Assembly: GCA_947371015.1 (NCBI GenBank)
Contig: CANBNK010000044.1
Coordinates: forward strand, 1-33,267
Source of the DNA: Acetobacteraceae bacterium
GTDB taxonomy: Bacteria > Pseudomonadota > Alphaproteobacteria > Acetobacterales > Acetobacteraceae
Direction: 5' to 3'
Length of the DNA: 33,267 nucleotides
In this document: piece after piece, positions 1 through 8,874 of the stretch
Position numbering within the stretch: the stretch's first letter is position 1
Layout: each line of letters starts with the position of its first letter
Program-made: the position numbers and the translations under genes
Notes under the pieces: generated by a model
What the model saw: the letters and a program-made list of their open reading frames with translations, nothing else
The model's database searches: none
What the model was told of the DNA's origin: nothing

Positions 1-594
1 CAGCGCCACGATCTGCGCCTGCACCGTCACATCCAGCGCGGTCGTCGGCTCATCCGCAATCAGCAGCCGCGGGTTGCCGGCCAGCGCGATGGCGATCATC
101 ACCCGCTGCCGCATGCCGCCGGAAAGCCGGTGCGGGTATTCGTCGTAGCGCTGTTCCGGAGAGGCGATGCGCACCTGGCGCAGCAGCGCGATGGCCCGCG
201 CCTTCGCCTCCCGCGCGCCCACATCGGCATGGGCGCGGATCGCCTCGGCGATCTGGTCGCCAATGGTGAACGCCGGGTTCAGCGAGGTCATCGGCTCCTG
301 GAAGATCATCGCGACCTCGCCGCCGCGCAGTTGCCGGCGTGCCTCCGGAGAAAGCGCCAGCAGGTCGCGCCCGTCCAGCAGCACGCTGCCGCCGCTGATG
401 CGCGCGGTCGCTGGCGGCAGCAGCCCCATCACGCTCAGCGCCGCGACGCTTTTGCCGGACCCGGATTCACCGACAATGCCCAGGCACGCGCCCGCACCAA
501 GCGCGAAGCTGGCGCCCTGCACCGCCGGCACCAGCCCGTCCTCGCCGACGAAGCCCACGGCCAACCCGCGCACGTCCAGCAGCGGCGCGCTCAC
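1..594 (-). CDS. Peptide/nickel-type ABC transporter ATP-binding protein (DppD/OppD-like), 3' end outside window
   Basis: This is the first 198 codons of an ABC ATPase that powers import of an oligopeptide, nickel or similar solute through a Dpp/Opp-type permease at the inner membrane. Visible motifs are Walker A GESGSGKS (residues 42-49), the Q-loop region [10 protein letters not shown], the signature LSGGMRQR (from residue 157) and Walker [13 protein letters not shown] (catalytic D181/E182). [10 protein letters not shown] and the MRQR signature are hallmarks of the DppD/OppD group. The start is a GTG at 594 that overlaps the TGA of the upstream monooxygenase gene (GTGA, 4 bp), so the two are probably translationally coupled. 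The C-terminal oligopeptide-binding extension and the permease genes would lie beyond position 1. The link to LLM monooxygenases suggests the imported solute may be their substrate, which is inference. Confidence 0.93.
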   Translation of the reverse strand, partial: MSAPLLDVRGLAVGFVGEDGLVPAVQGASFALGAGACLGIVGESGSGKSVAALSVMGLLPPATARISGGSVLLDGRDLLALSPEARRQLRGGEVAMIFQEPMTSLNPAFTIGDQIAEAIRAHADVGAREAKARAIALLRQVRIASPEQRYDEYPHRLSGGMRQRVMIAIALAGNPRLLIADEPTTALDVTVQAQIVAL

Positions 595-1925
595 CCGGCG
601 TGGCGGCCCGGCGGGCGCTTCAGGCCGAGATGCTCGCGCAGCGTCGTGCCCTCATAGTCCCGCCGATAGATGCCGCGGCGTTGCAGCACCGGCACCACCT
701 CCTCGACAAACACCTCCAGCTGCGTCGGGAAGTAGGGCGGCAACAGGTTGAAGCCGTCGCAGGCCCCGGCCTCCAGCCAGGCCTGCATCAGGTCCGCCAA
801 TTGCTCCGGCGTGCCGACGAAGCTTTGGTGCGCGCGCGACCTGGCGACATGCCGCGCCGCCTGGCCGATGGTCAGGTTGCCGCGGGCGCAGGCGCGCAGA
901 ATGCTCTCGCCATTGGAGGTCGGCGTGCGGCTGGCCCGCACCTCCTCGATCGGCATCGGGTCATCCGGGTCCCGGTCGTAGAAGTTGAAGTAGAGATTCT
1001 CGCTGAGCATCCATATCGCGACTTCCGGATGCACCAGCTCGGCCAGCTCCTCCTCCAGCCGCTTCGCCGCGGCTTCGGTATCCGCGACCAATGGCGAGAG
1101 GCCTGGCATGATGACCACGGCTTCCGGCGGGCGGCCGTATTCCGCCATCAGCGCATGCGTGCTGCTGCGGAAGGCCTGCGCTTCCGCCATGTTGGTCTGC
1201 GCGGTGAAGATCGCCTCCGCGATCTGCGCGGCAAAGCGCCTGCCGGGTGGCGAGGCGCCGGCCTGCACCAGCACCGGCCAGCCCTGCGGCGGCCGCGGCT
1301 GGCGCAGCGGGCCGGCCACGTCGAAGCTGTCGCTGCGGTGGTGCACCGCCTGGATGCGCGAAGGGTCGAGGAAGCGCCCGCCAGCGCGGTCCATCAGCAG
1401 GGCGTCGTCGCCCCAGCTGTCCCACAACGCCGTGCAGGCGCGCATGAAGTCGGTACCGCGGGCGTAGCGGTCATCCTTCGGCAGCGCCGTGGCTCGGCTG
1501 AAATTCTGCGAGGCGCGATCCTCCCAGGTAGTGACGATGTTCCAGCCAGCGCGGCCACCGGAGACATGGTCCAGCGTGGCGAACTTGGACGCGATGGCGT
1601 AGGGCTCATGATAGGTGGTGGACAGTGTCGCCACCACGCCGATGCGCTCCGTTACCGCCGAGACCACCGAGCAGAGCGAGATCGGGTCCGGGTTGGAAAA
1701 CGCCTGACGACCAAAGAAGCGGCCATCCTTTTCCCGCGTGAACAGCGTGTCGCCGACAAAGAACAGGTCGAACTTCCCACGTTCGCCGAGTTGCGCCATG
1801 TTGCGCCAGAAATCCAGCGTCATCAGCTCCGATGACGGCGTGCTCGGGTGGCGCCAGCCGGCGATGTGATGCCCACCGGGGTAGGTGAACAGGCCGAAGT
1901 GGAGTTGCTTGGGCGGCGTTGCCAT
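591..1925 (-). CDS. LLM-class flavin-dependent monooxygenase, NtaA/SnaA/DszA family
   Basis: A 444-residue, full-length member of the luciferase-like TIM-barrel family that uses reduced FMN supplied by a separate reductase to oxygenate small molecules. Known relatives act on nitrilotriacetate, EDTA, dibenzothiophene sulfone and pristinamycin. The N-terminus ([19 protein letters not shown]) matches the family's first strand and flavin-pocket segment. Further family segments are [10 protein letters not shown], a STTYHEPY segment, GRAGWNIVT and the phosphate-binding-region VLVQAGAS. The C-terminus [18 protein letters not shown] is shared in near-identical form by the two other LLM proteins in this window. 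The ATG at 1925 lies 18 bp after the stop of the preceding LLM gene, and the stop overlaps the downstream ABC ATPase. The substrate is unknown. No flavin reductase gene is seen in the window. Confidence 0.93.
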   Translation of the reverse strand: MATPPKQLHFGLFTYPGGHHIAGWRHPSTPSSELMTLDFWRNMAQLGERGKFDLFFVGDTLFTREKDGRFFGRQAFSNPDPISLCSVVSAVTERIGVVATLSTTYHEPYAIASKFATLDHVSGGRAGWNIVTTWEDRASQNFSRATALPKDDRYARGTDFMRACTALWDSWGDDALLMDRAGGRFLDPSRIQAVHHRSDSFDVAGPLRQPRPPQGWPVLVQAGASPPGRRFAAQIAEAIFTAQTNMAEAQAFRSSTHALMAEYGRPPEAVVIMPGLSPLVADTEAAAKRLEEELAELVHPEVAIWMLSENLYFNFYDRDPDDPMPIEEVRASRTPTSNGESILRACARGNLTIGQAARHVARSRAHQSFVGTPEQLADLMQAWLEAGACDGFNLLPPYFPTQLEVFVEEVVPVLQRRGIYRRDYEGTTLREHLGLKRPPGRHAG

Positions 1926-1943
1926 GGCGATGCTCCCGGCGCT

Positions 1944-3095
1944 TCAGGCGGCGTTCGGATTGGCGGGACGGGCCAGGCCCAGATGCTCGCGTAGCGTGGC
2001 GCCGGCATAGGCCGTGCGGAGTTGCCCGGCGCGTCGCAGCAGTGGCGCCACCTCGCTGAGCAGAGCGTCAAGGTCGTCCGGCAGCACGGCGGGGCGCAGG
2101 TTCCAGCCATCGCAGGCGCCGGCGGCAACCCAGGCGCACATCTGTTCGGCCAGCGACGCTGCCGTGCCGATGAAGCGCAGCCCCGAACGGGTGGCGAGCA
2201 GCGTGTCGCCGGCTTCGGCGATCAGCGCACCCGCCAGCGCGGGCGGGACAGCGGCGTCAAGCGTTGCCGCACGCGCCTCGGCCGCAGCGGCCGAGGCGGC
2301 CAGGATGGGCGTGATGTTGAGCAGGATGCGCAGCGCTGCGGGGTCGCGGCCCGCGGCAGCGGTGGCGGCGCGCAGGCTGGTGCTGAAGGCCTGCGCTTCG
2401 GCGAGCGTCTGGCACGAAGCCAGGAACACATCAGCGGTGGCAGCGGCCAGTGCCAGGCCTTCGGCGCTCATGTCCCATTGCACGATCACCGGCCGCCCCT
2501 GGCGCGGGCGGATGGCAGTCAGCGGGCCTCGCACGGTGAAATAGTCGCCGGCGTGGTCGATGCGATGCACCTTGGTGCCGTGCGCGAAGATGCCTGACGG
2601 CTTGTCGGCGATGATCGTGTCGTCCTGCCAGCTGTCCCACAGTTGCTTTACTACTTCGATGTACTCGCGGGCGCGGGCGTAGCGGGCAGCGACGGAGAGC
2701 GGCAGATGGCCAAAGTCGGCCGCGACGTAGTCCAGTTGCTGAGTATCCACGCACCAGGCGGTGCGGCCGGCCGAGAGATTGTCCAGCACCGCGAAGGCGC
2801 GCGCGGTGTGGAATGGCTCGGTATGGCTCATGAAGACCGAGGCGCCGAGGCCGATGACCCGACTGTGCGGCACCAGGGAACCGAGCAGCGGCATGGGGTC
2901 CAGTTGCACCGCATCCGCGCCGCCGGACAGCAGCAGCCCCGGGCTGCCCAGCGCGGGGCCGAGCAGCACCGCGTCCAGCCCGGCCGCCTCGGCGCGTTGC
3001 ATGGGGGCGCGGTAGCCGGGCAGCGCCGGGCCCGAGGATTGGCGCCACGCCGCCGGGTGGCAGCCATGGCCTGTCAGCGAAAGGGTCAGGTGCAT
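1944..3095 (-). CDS. LLM-class flavin-dependent oxidoreductase, shorter divergent paralogue
   Basis: A 383-residue luciferase-like monooxygenase, about 60 residues shorter than its two paralogues here. The barrel is recognisable: MSHTEPFHTARAFAVLDNLS near residue 90, GRTAWCVDT, LWDSWQDD and RPVIVQWDMS. The C-terminal half has the family ending GACDGWNLRPA and [15 protein letters not shown]. The N-terminus lacks the usual 'HIAGWR' element, which is replaced by HPAAWRQ, and the 'VLVQAGAS' phosphate-loop region reads VIVQWDMS. It may therefore use a different substrate or bind flavin differently. The ATG at 3095 follows a modest GGGA about 8 nt upstream. It is the first gene after a 172 bp gap, so it may head its own transcript with the next LLM gene and the peptide-type transporter. 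It is intact: no frameshift is visible. Confidence 0.88.
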   Translation of the reverse strand: MHLTLSLTGHGCHPAAWRQSSGPALPGYRAPMQRAEAAGLDAVLLGPALGSPGLLLSGGADAVQLDPMPLLGSLVPHSRVIGLGASVFMSHTEPFHTARAFAVLDNLSAGRTAWCVDTQQLDYVAADFGHLPLSVAARYARAREYIEVVKQLWDSWQDDTIIADKPSGIFAHGTKVHRIDHAGDYFTVRGPLTAIRPRQGRPVIVQWDMSAEGLALAAATADVFLASCQTLAEAQAFSTSLRAATAAAGRDPAALRILLNITPILAASAAAAEARAATLDAAVPPALAGALIAEAGDTLLATRSGLRFIGTAASLAEQMCAWVAAGACDGWNLRPAVLPDDLDALLSEVAPLLRRAGQLRTAYAGATLREHLGLARPANPNAA

Positions 3096-3267
3096 GGCTG
3101 GTCCCGCACGTCCTCGCCGCCCTGCACCAACCCCGATTGGACTGGTCGTGCGACAGTCAGGTTCAGCGAAAGCAAGTCGCGTGCCGACGGCGACGCAGCG
3201 TCAGCGCTTGTGTGGCTGAGACCCCACAACGGCGCCCTGCATATTACGCAGGCAGCCTGCCCGGCTA
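3096..3267. other. 172 bp gap between LivF gene and LLM gene, with an imperfect inverted repeat
   Basis: This non-coding gap separates two same-strand gene groups. It contains an imperfect inverted repeat at 3140-3158 (GACT-G-GTCG-TG-CGAC-AGTC, one bulged G). A small GCAGG-CTG-CCTGC stem (minus-strand reading, about 3249-3261) lies just after the LivF stop. The first could be a regulator site for the LLM genes and the second a weak terminator, but neither has a T-run. No convincing -35/-10 pair was found. Confidence 0.4.
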
Positions 3268-3978
3268 TTAGCCCGCCGCGCCCGCGGCCATGAAGGCGTC
3301 GCTCAACAGGCCCTGAGCGGCCAGTTCCGCCCCGGTACCACTGGCACGCAGTGTGCCGGTCTCCAGCACATAGGCGCGGTCGGCTATCTTCAGCACCTGG
3401 CGCGCCTTCTGCTCCACCAGCAGGATCGACATGCCGCCGGCGCGCAACTCCTCCACCAGGGCGAAGATGCGCGCGGACATCAGCGGGGCCAGGCCGAGCG
3501 AGGGTTCGTCCAGCACCAGCAGGCGCGGCTCGCTCAGCAGCGCGCGGGCGATGGCGAGCATCTGCTGCTCGCCGCCACTCAGCAGCCCGGCGAGGCGGTC
3601 GCGGCGTTCGCCGAGGATGGGAAAGCGCCGCATCTGCACGTCCATTGCGGCCGGCAGCCCGGCCTGGTCGCGCCGCGCATACCCGCCCATGCGCAGGTTC
3701 TCGGCCACCGTCATCTGGCCGAGGATGCCCCTGCCCTCCGGCACCAGCGCCAGGCCGGCGCGCACCGCTGCTTCGGCCCGGCGCGGCAGCGGCTTGCCGG
3801 CGAGCGTGACGCTGCCGGCGTGCGGCAGCAGCCCGGCGATGGCCTTCACCGCGCTGGTCTTGCCCGCGCCATTGGCGCCGATCAGCGCGACGATCTCGCC
3901 GGGGCGCACCTCCAGCGACAGGTCGCGTACCGCCTGGATCGGGCCGTAGCGCACGGCCAGGCCCTGCACCACCAGCAT
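3268..3978 (-). CDS. livF: Branched-chain amino acid-type ABC transporter, ATPase LivF
   Basis: A 236-residue ATPase, the normal LivF length, forming with LivG the ATPase pair of a HAAT-family importer. It shows Walker A GANGAGKTS (near residue 33), the LivF-typical LVPEGRGIL segment, the signature LSGGEQQMLAIARALL and Walker B LLVLDEPSLGLAP. These are followed by the LivF 'ILLVEQKARQVLKIADRAYVLETG' type H-loop region. The ATG shares its A with the TGA of livG (TGATG), so translation is coupled. It is the last gene of the transporter set. The transporter lies behind an enamidase-like gene, so the cargo is more likely a heterocyclic or aromatic acid than leucine; that is inference. Confidence 0.95.
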   Translation of the reverse strand: MLVVQGLAVRYGPIQAVRDLSLEVRPGEIVALIGANGAGKTSAVKAIAGLLPHAGSVTLAGKPLPRRAEAAVRAGLALVPEGRGILGQMTVAENLRMGGYARRDQAGLPAAMDVQMRRFPILGERRDRLAGLLSGGEQQMLAIARALLSEPRLLVLDEPSLGLAPLMSARIFALVEELRAGGMSILLVEQKARQVLKIADRAYVLETGTLRASGTGAELAAQGLLSDAFMAAGAAG

Positions 3979-4721
3979 CAGGCCTCAACTCCCAGATAGG
4001 CGTCGATGACGGCGGGGATGCGGCGCACTTCGGCGGGGGTGCCGCTGGCGATCAGCGTGCCGAAGTCCAATACATGCACGCGGTCGCAGAGGTGTTCGAC
4101 GAAGCCCATGTCGTGCTCGATCAGCAGCAGGGTCAGGCCTTCCGCCACCAGGCCCTGCAGCAGGCTGGCGACGCCGGCGGCTTCCTCGTGGTTCATGCCG
4201 GCCACGGGTTCATCCAGCAGCAGCAACGCGGGTTCCGCGGTCAGCGCGCGGGCGAGTTCGACGCGGCGCATGACACCATAGGGCAGCGTGGTCGCCAGCC
4301 GGTCGCGGAACGGCGCCAGGCCGAAGCGTTCCAGCGCCTGTTCGGCCCGGCGGCGCGGCGTGTCGCCGGACAGCGAGAGCGGCGCCAGCGCGGCGCGCAG
4401 CCCGCCACCGCGCTGCACCACCATCAGGTGCTCCCATACCGTCATGGAGGGGAACAGCCGGATGTTCTGGAAGGTGCGGGCGATACCGCGGCGGGCAATG
4501 CGATGCGGCGGCAGTCCGAGCAGGCTCTCCCCGCGCAGGCTGATCTCGCCCTCGCTGGGGCGATAGGCCCCGGTGATGCAGTTGAACAGCGTGGTCTTGC
4601 CGGCGCCGTTCGGGCCGATGACGCCGGTGATGGCGCCGGCCGGCAGGTCCAGCGTCAGGTTGTTCAGCGCGGTGATGCCGCCGAAGCGGCAGGTGACTCC
4701 CTTGAGCGACAGCAGGCTCAT
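3978..4721 (-). CDS. livG: Branched-chain amino acid-type ABC transporter, ATPase LivG
   Basis: A 247-residue ATPase with Walker A GPNGAGKTTLFNCITGAY (near residue 36), the LivG hallmark RRGIARTFQNIRLFP Q-loop, Walker B ALLLLDEPVAGMNHEE and the LIEHDMGFV H-loop. All are diagnostic of LivG. One oddity is the ABC signature, which reads LPYGVMRRVELARAL; family members usually have LSYG or LPYG followed by two polar residues such as QQ, DQ or EQ, so V-M is unusual. The start overlaps the livM stop by 4 bp (ATGA). It partners LivF and the LivH/LivM permeases in the same operon. Confidence 0.95.
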   Translation of the reverse strand: MSLLSLKGVTCRFGGITALNNLTLDLPAGAITGVIGPNGAGKTTLFNCITGAYRPSEGEISLRGESLLGLPPHRIARRGIARTFQNIRLFPSMTVWEHLMVVQRGGGLRAALAPLSLSGDTPRRRAEQALERFGLAPFRDRLATTLPYGVMRRVELARALTAEPALLLLDEPVAGMNHEEAAGVASLLQGLVAEGLTLLLIEHDMGFVEHLCDRVHVLDFGTLIASGTPAEVRRIPAVIDAYLGVEA

Positions 4722-5542
4722 GGCTTCAGCGCCCGCAGCAAGCGCTTGTCGATGATGCCCTGCGGCCGCAGCAGCAGGATGACGATCAGCAGCGCACCGA
4801 AGGCCGCCAGCCGCCAGTCAGCGATGAAGCGCAGGGCTTCCGGCGCCAGCGCCAGCGCCGCGGCGCCGAAGAACGGGCCGAGCGCCACGGTGGAACCACC
4901 CAGCACCACCGCCAGCACCATCTCGGTCGAGCGGTCCAGGCTGAAGGCGCCGGGTTCGATGAAGATGTGCCAATGCGCGAACAACCCGCCAGCGATACCG
5001 GCCAGCGCCGCCGCGGCGGTAAAGGCGCCGAGCTTCAGTGCCACGGTGTTGAGGCCGAGCAGCCGCGCCGCGGTCTCGTCATCCCGCACGGCATTCAGCG
5101 CCAGCCAGAGGCGGGATCGTTCCGCTATCAGCACCAACACCAACAGCGGCAAGGCCCAGGCCCAGATGCCAATAAGCGAGACGCGCTGCATGCCGGAATA
5201 GCCGGCGGCGCCGCCGGTGGCATCGAGCGAGAGGAAGAAGCTGCGCGTCATCTCGCCGAAGCCCAGCGTCGCCATGGCCAGGTAGATGCCGCGCAGCCGC
5301 AGCGCCGGGAAGCCGACGATCAGCCCGAGTACGCCGCTGACCACGGCGCCGGCTGCGATGGCGAGCGGGATCGGCACCGCGTGCTCGACGCTCAGCACGC
5401 TGGCGGTATAGGCGCCGCAGGCCATGAAGGCGGCATTGCCAAGCGAGAGCTGCCCGACAGCCAGGATCAGGTGCACGCTGAGCGCGGCAATGCTGGCGAT
5501 GCCGATCTCCGCCAGCAGCCCGGCGGCGTAGGAGGAGATCAT
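4718..5542 (-). CDS. livM: Branched-chain amino acid-type ABC transporter, permease LivM
   Basis: A 274-residue hydrophobic protein with about eight membrane segments. It has the LivM signature segments LSLGNAAFMACGAYTASVL near residue 32 and RLRGIYLAMATLGFGEM near residue 80, the latter being the family's coupling region. The C-terminus ends with the usual LLRPQGIIDKR motif. It is shorter than the roughly 300-400 residue LivM of enterics because it lacks an extended N-terminus, which is common in alphaproteobacterial paralogues. The ATG at 5542 overlaps the livH stop (ATGA). It forms the inner-membrane channel with LivH. Confidence 0.95.
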   Translation of the reverse strand: MISSYAAGLLAEIGIASIAALSVHLILAVGQLSLGNAAFMACGAYTASVLSVEHAVPIPLAIAAGAVVSGVLGLIVGFPALRLRGIYLAMATLGFGEMTRSFFLSLDATGGAAGYSGMQRVSLIGIWAWALPLLVLVLIAERSRLWLALNAVRDDETAARLLGLNTVALKLGAFTAAAALAGIAGGLFAHWHIFIEPGAFSLDRSTEMVLAVVLGGSTVALGPFFGAAALALAPEALRFIADWRLAAFGALLIVILLLRPQGIIDKRLLRALKP

Positions 5543-6411
5543 ACCCGCTGCGCCCCGCTGGCACGCCCGAGCAGGCCCTGCGGCCGCAGCAGCAAGGTCA
5601 GGATCATGAGGCCATAGACCGTCATGTCGCGGAAGGCGGCGCCGCCGAACGCCACGGTCATGACTTCCAGCACGCCCAGCAACGGCCCGGCCAGCAGCAC
5701 GCCCCAGATGCTGGTGGTACCGCCCACTACCATGACGGCAATCGCCTTCAACCCGACCTCGACGCCGACGAACGGCGTCAGCGCGCCGTAGTGCAGGCCA
5801 ATCAACACGCCAGCCACGCCCGCCATGGCGCCCGAGAGCGCGAAGGCGCCGGAGGTGACCAGCGGCGCCGGCACACCGAGCAGCCGCGCCACATCGCGGT
5901 TCTCGGCGATGGCGCGCAGCCCGTAGCCGAAGCGGGTGTGGCGCATGACCAGCGCCAACGCGGTGACCAGGCCGACCGCGGTCGCCATCACCACCAACTG
6001 CGGCTTGCCCAGGGAGATACTGCCGATACGGTAGCGTTCATCCATCAGTTCCGGCGGCAGCAACAGCGGGTCGCTGCCCCACACATTCGTCGCCACGGTC
6101 TGGAAGATAACCGAGAAGCCCAGCGTGGAGAGCAGCGGCGCAATAGGTGGGGCATTCCGCAGCGGCTGGTAGGCCACGCGCTCCACCATCACGCCGAGCA
6201 GCCCGGTGAACAGCGCCGCCGCGCCGAGCCCGACCAGCAGCGGCTGGCCGTCCAGCATAAGGGTGAGCCCGACATAGCCGCCGAGCATGAACAGCTCCGC
6301 CACCGCCAGGTTGAGGATGCCGAGCACCCCCATGACCAGCGAAAAGCCCAATGCTACCAGCGTATAGACCGCCCCAAGCGTCAGCCCATTGACGAGTTGC
6401 TGCAGGAGCAC
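5539..6411 (-). CDS. livH: Branched-chain amino acid-type ABC transporter, permease LivH
   Basis: A 290-residue permease with a typical LivH opening (QQLVNGLTLGAVYTLVALGFSLV), then GILNLAVAELFMLGGYVG, the coupling segment MRHTRFGYGLRAIAENRDVARLLGV, and the terminal LLLRPQGLLGR. The start is a GTG at 6411, only 4 nt after the TGA of the binding-protein gene, so it is probably coupled. It partners LivM in the same operon. Confidence 0.95.
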   Translation of the reverse strand: MLLQQLVNGLTLGAVYTLVALGFSLVMGVLGILNLAVAELFMLGGYVGLTLMLDGQPLLVGLGAAALFTGLLGVMVERVAYQPLRNAPPIAPLLSTLGFSVIFQTVATNVWGSDPLLLPPELMDERYRIGSISLGKPQLVVMATAVGLVTALALVMRHTRFGYGLRAIAENRDVARLLGVPAPLVTSGAFALSGAMAGVAGVLIGLHYGALTPFVGVEVGLKAIAVMVVGGTTSIWGVLLAGPLLGVLEVMTVAFGGAAFRDMTVYGLMILTLLLRPQGLLGRASGAQRV

Positions 6412-6415
6412 CGGC

Positions 6416-7633
6416 TCAGCAGGTCAGGCTGCCCGAGGTACTGCACCCGCGAAGCTTTTCGGTCCAGCTGCCGTTCTGGCCGACCACGGTGAAGAACACC
6501 TTCACCGCATCGCCGGTCGCGGCGAAGTGGATCGGGCCGGACAGGCCCTCATAGCCACTCAGCTTTTCCAGATGGGCGCGCAGCTTCTCGCGGTCGCTCT
6601 CCAGGTCGGCCGGCTTCAGCGTCAGCCCGCCGCGCAGCACGGCGTCGGTGTACATGCCGACAATCTCGGCCATGTGGGCGTCGTACATGCTCGGCTCGAT
6701 GGTCGGCGGCAGGCCGGCGGTGGCGCGCAGCCGCGGCTGCAACGCGTTGGTGAAGCGCTGCACCTTCTCCCCGGTCTGGCCGGCGTAGTAGGTGGCGCAG
6801 GACACCACCGGGATTTCCGGCGCGGCGCGCAGGATGGCCGAGGAGATCAGCGGCGTGCCACCGATGATCGGCTTGATGAAGCCCTGCCGGCGCATTTCGC
6901 GCAGCACCGTCACGGCTTGGGAATAGTCGGCGGCCACCACCAGCGCGCTGGGGTTCAGCGCCTTCAGCGCCGTGATTTGCGCGGAGACGTCGATATCGCC
7001 GGTGTTGAAGGTGGCGAGCGAGCCTTCGTTCAGCAGGCGGATGCCGTTCTCCTTCAGCATCTCCGGCATGATCCGGCTGCCGAGCGCGACCGAGTTGGCG
7101 TCCTTGGCGTCGTAGATGATGGCGATGGTGTCGACCGAATAGCTGCGCTTGAACCAGGGCAGCGAGGTCTTCATCAGCACAGCCTCGTCGATGGTGTTGC
7201 GGAAGGCCCAGGGCCGGTTGGCCGCGGCGGTGCCAGGCTTCGAGGACGCCTGGCTGCACGCCACCAGCTTGGCTTGGTTGGCCACCGGGAAGGCCACTTC
7301 GCAGGCGCTGCTGGTCAGCGGGCCGGCGATCGCCAGCACCTTGTCGTCATCGGCCAGCTTGCGCACCAGGTTGGCGGCCTGCGCCGGGCGGGCAGCGTCG
7401 TCATAGATGGCAATGGACAGCTTGGCGCCACCGATGCCGCCAGCGGCGTTGACCTGCTCCTCCACCATGCGCAGCGCCACGGTGTTGGTGCGGCCCCATT
7501 CGGCGAAGGGGCCGCTGCTGGGCACGATGGCGCCAAGTTTCACCTCAAGCCCGGCGAAGCGGGCCTGCGAGACGGCGGGCCGGGCCAGGAGCAGGGCCGG
7601 CGTGGCCAGCAGCGAACGGCGGGAAAAGGTCAT
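6416..7633 (-). CDS. ABC transporter substrate-binding protein, LivK/amide-binding type
   Basis: A periplasmic type I solute receptor of 405 residues. I chose the ATG at 7633 because it gives a clean export signal: SRRSLLATPALLLARPAVSQA, with twin Arg at the N-terminus, so Tat export is possible. A 16-residue extension in the same frame looks non-native. Mature features are KLGAIVPSSGPFAEWG at the start of the first lobe, AGPLTSSACEVAFPVANQ in the ligand cleft region, and IAIIYDAKDANSVALG, all typical of the Peripla_BP_6 group. It feeds LivHMGF immediately downstream. The preceding gene is the enamidase-like hydrolase, so the ligand may be a cyclic amide or N-heterocyclic acid (inference). 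Confidence 0.93.
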   Translation of the reverse strand: MTFSRRSLLATPALLLARPAVSQARFAGLEVKLGAIVPSSGPFAEWGRTNTVALRMVEEQVNAAGGIGGAKLSIAIYDDAARPAQAANLVRKLADDDKVLAIAGPLTSSACEVAFPVANQAKLVACSQASSKPGTAAANRPWAFRNTIDEAVLMKTSLPWFKRSYSVDTIAIIYDAKDANSVALGSRIMPEMLKENGIRLLNEGSLATFNTGDIDVSAQITALKALNPSALVVAADYSQAVTVLREMRRQGFIKPIIGGTPLISSAILRAAPEIPVVSCATYYAGQTGEKVQRFTNALQPRLRATAGLPPTIEPSMYDAHMAEIVGMYTDAVLRGGLTLKPADLESDREKLRAHLEKLSGYEGLSGPIHFAATGDAVKVFFTVVGQNGSWTEKLRGCSTSGSLTC

Positions 7634-7677
7634 CGCAATGCCCCAATGCAGGTGGTGAACACGCTTTGCGCCGCGCT

Positions 7678-8874
7678 TCAATGCGCGGAAGCGGAGAAGT
7701 CCATCGGAAGCACGCAGCGTGCCACCCTGACCGTGCGGATGCCGCCCGGCGTGTTGCGGCTGCGGCCGACGAAGCGCGGCACGCCATCCGTCACCACCGC
7801 ACCCACGGCGGGAATGTCGCCGTTGCGCAGCGCGGAGAGCGCGTCGTCGCAGGCGCCACCATCGCAGCCATCCAGCAGGATCACATCGGCGTCACGGCCC
7901 GGCGCCAGGATGCCGCTGTTCAGCCGATAGCCCCGCGCATTGTTGCCCGTGGCGGCGGCGATTGCCGCTTCCGGCGCCATGCCACCAAGGGAAGCCAGGT
8001 GGCTGATGGTGTAGAGCATGCCCAGCGGCATGATGCCGCTGCCGGTGGGCGTATCGGTTGCGATCAGCAGGCGCTCAGGCTGCCCGGCTTCCGCCAGCAG
8101 CTTCGCCGTCAGCAGCGCGGTGCGCAGGTTGCCGGCGGTGCATATCTGCATCGCCACGTCACTCTCATTCACCAGTCGCGGAAAGCCGGCATCCGGCATC
8201 GCCACCGGCCCGCCATTCACGTGGAAGGAAACGCAGGCGTTGCTGGCCAGCACATGCTCGGCCCAGATGCCGGACGAGCCCGGGATGGAGGAGCCGCCGG
8301 TATGCATGGTGGTGACCATGCCGGCCGCGCGCGCCGCGTGCATCAGCGGCGCGTAGCCATAGGGGGTCTCGAAGGCACCGAAGCCGGCCTTGGCAAGCCA
8401 TATCCCGGCGGCGGCGATCTCGCGCAGGTCGGCTTCGGTCAGGCCGGGTTCCAGGATGATGCTGCCCGCGTGGACCCGCATGCCGCCGGGCCGATAGTTC
8501 AGGAAGCAGGCGCGCGCCGCCAGCGCCAGCGCCTTGACGCCCGCGGGGTCCTTCGGGCGGCCCGGCACATGCACTTCGCTGGCGCTGATGGCGGTGGTGA
8601 CGCCGCCATGCAGGTAGCTTTCCAGGAAGCCAATGGTGCGCTGGCGCGGCGAATAATCGCCGAAGGTGATGTGGACATGGCTGTCGATCAGCCCCGGCGC
8701 GGCGATGGTGCCACCGGCGTCGATCACCACGTCGCAAGCCTCGGTCTCGGCGGCGCCCAGCGTGCCGATGGCGGTGATGCGGCCGGCTTCCATCAGGATG
8801 CCATCGGCCTTGATCAGCGGGTTCAGGTAGTCCCCAGTGCAGACCCCGCCCAGGTTGACGATGGCGGTACGCAT
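7678..8874 (-). CDS. Enamidase-like amidohydrolase (metal-dependent cyclic-amide hydrolase)
   Basis: A 398-residue amidohydrolase-superfamily enzyme. Its segments strongly recall enamidase of Eubacterium barkeri nicotinate fermentation, which opens 6-oxo-tetrahydronicotinate to 2-formylglutarate. Shared-looking stretches are the HVH-x-x-x-GDYxPRQ strand, LHGGVTT, PGRPKDPAG, MHTGGSSIPGSS, HVNGGP, DTPTGSGIMPLG and a C-terminal SRNTPGG. This comparison is from memory and was not aligned. Candidate metal ligands are H66, H68, H191, H218 and D274. The ATG at 8874 is chosen because it shares its A with the TGA of the upstream gene (TGATG); the 28-residue in-frame extension overlaps that gene. The 6-hydroxynicotinate reductase that makes the known substrate is not in the window, so the true substrate may be another cyclic enamide or imide. 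Confidence 0.85.
   Translation of the reverse strand: MRTAIVNLGGVCTGDYLNPLIKADGILMEAGRITAIGTLGAAETEACDVVIDAGGTIAAPGLIDSHVHITFGDYSPRQRTIGFLESYLHGGVTTAISASEVHVPGRPKDPAGVKALALAARACFLNYRPGGMRVHAGSIILEPGLTEADLREIAAAGIWLAKAGFGAFETPYGYAPLMHAARAAGMVTTMHTGGSSIPGSSGIWAEHVLASNACVSFHVNGGPVAMPDAGFPRLVNESDVAMQICTAGNLRTALLTAKLLAEAGQPERLLIATDTPTGSGIMPLGMLYTISHLASLGGMAPEAAIAAATGNNARGYRLNSGILAPGRDADVILLDGCDGGACDDALSALRNGDIPAVGAVVTDGVPRFVGRSRNTPGGIRTVRVARCVLPMDFSASAH

Noticed and set aside
1944-3095. Suspected truncation or frameshift in the short LLM gene
   Set aside because: The frame is continuous from a plausible start to a conserved C-terminus, and no missing segment is encoded in another frame nearby.
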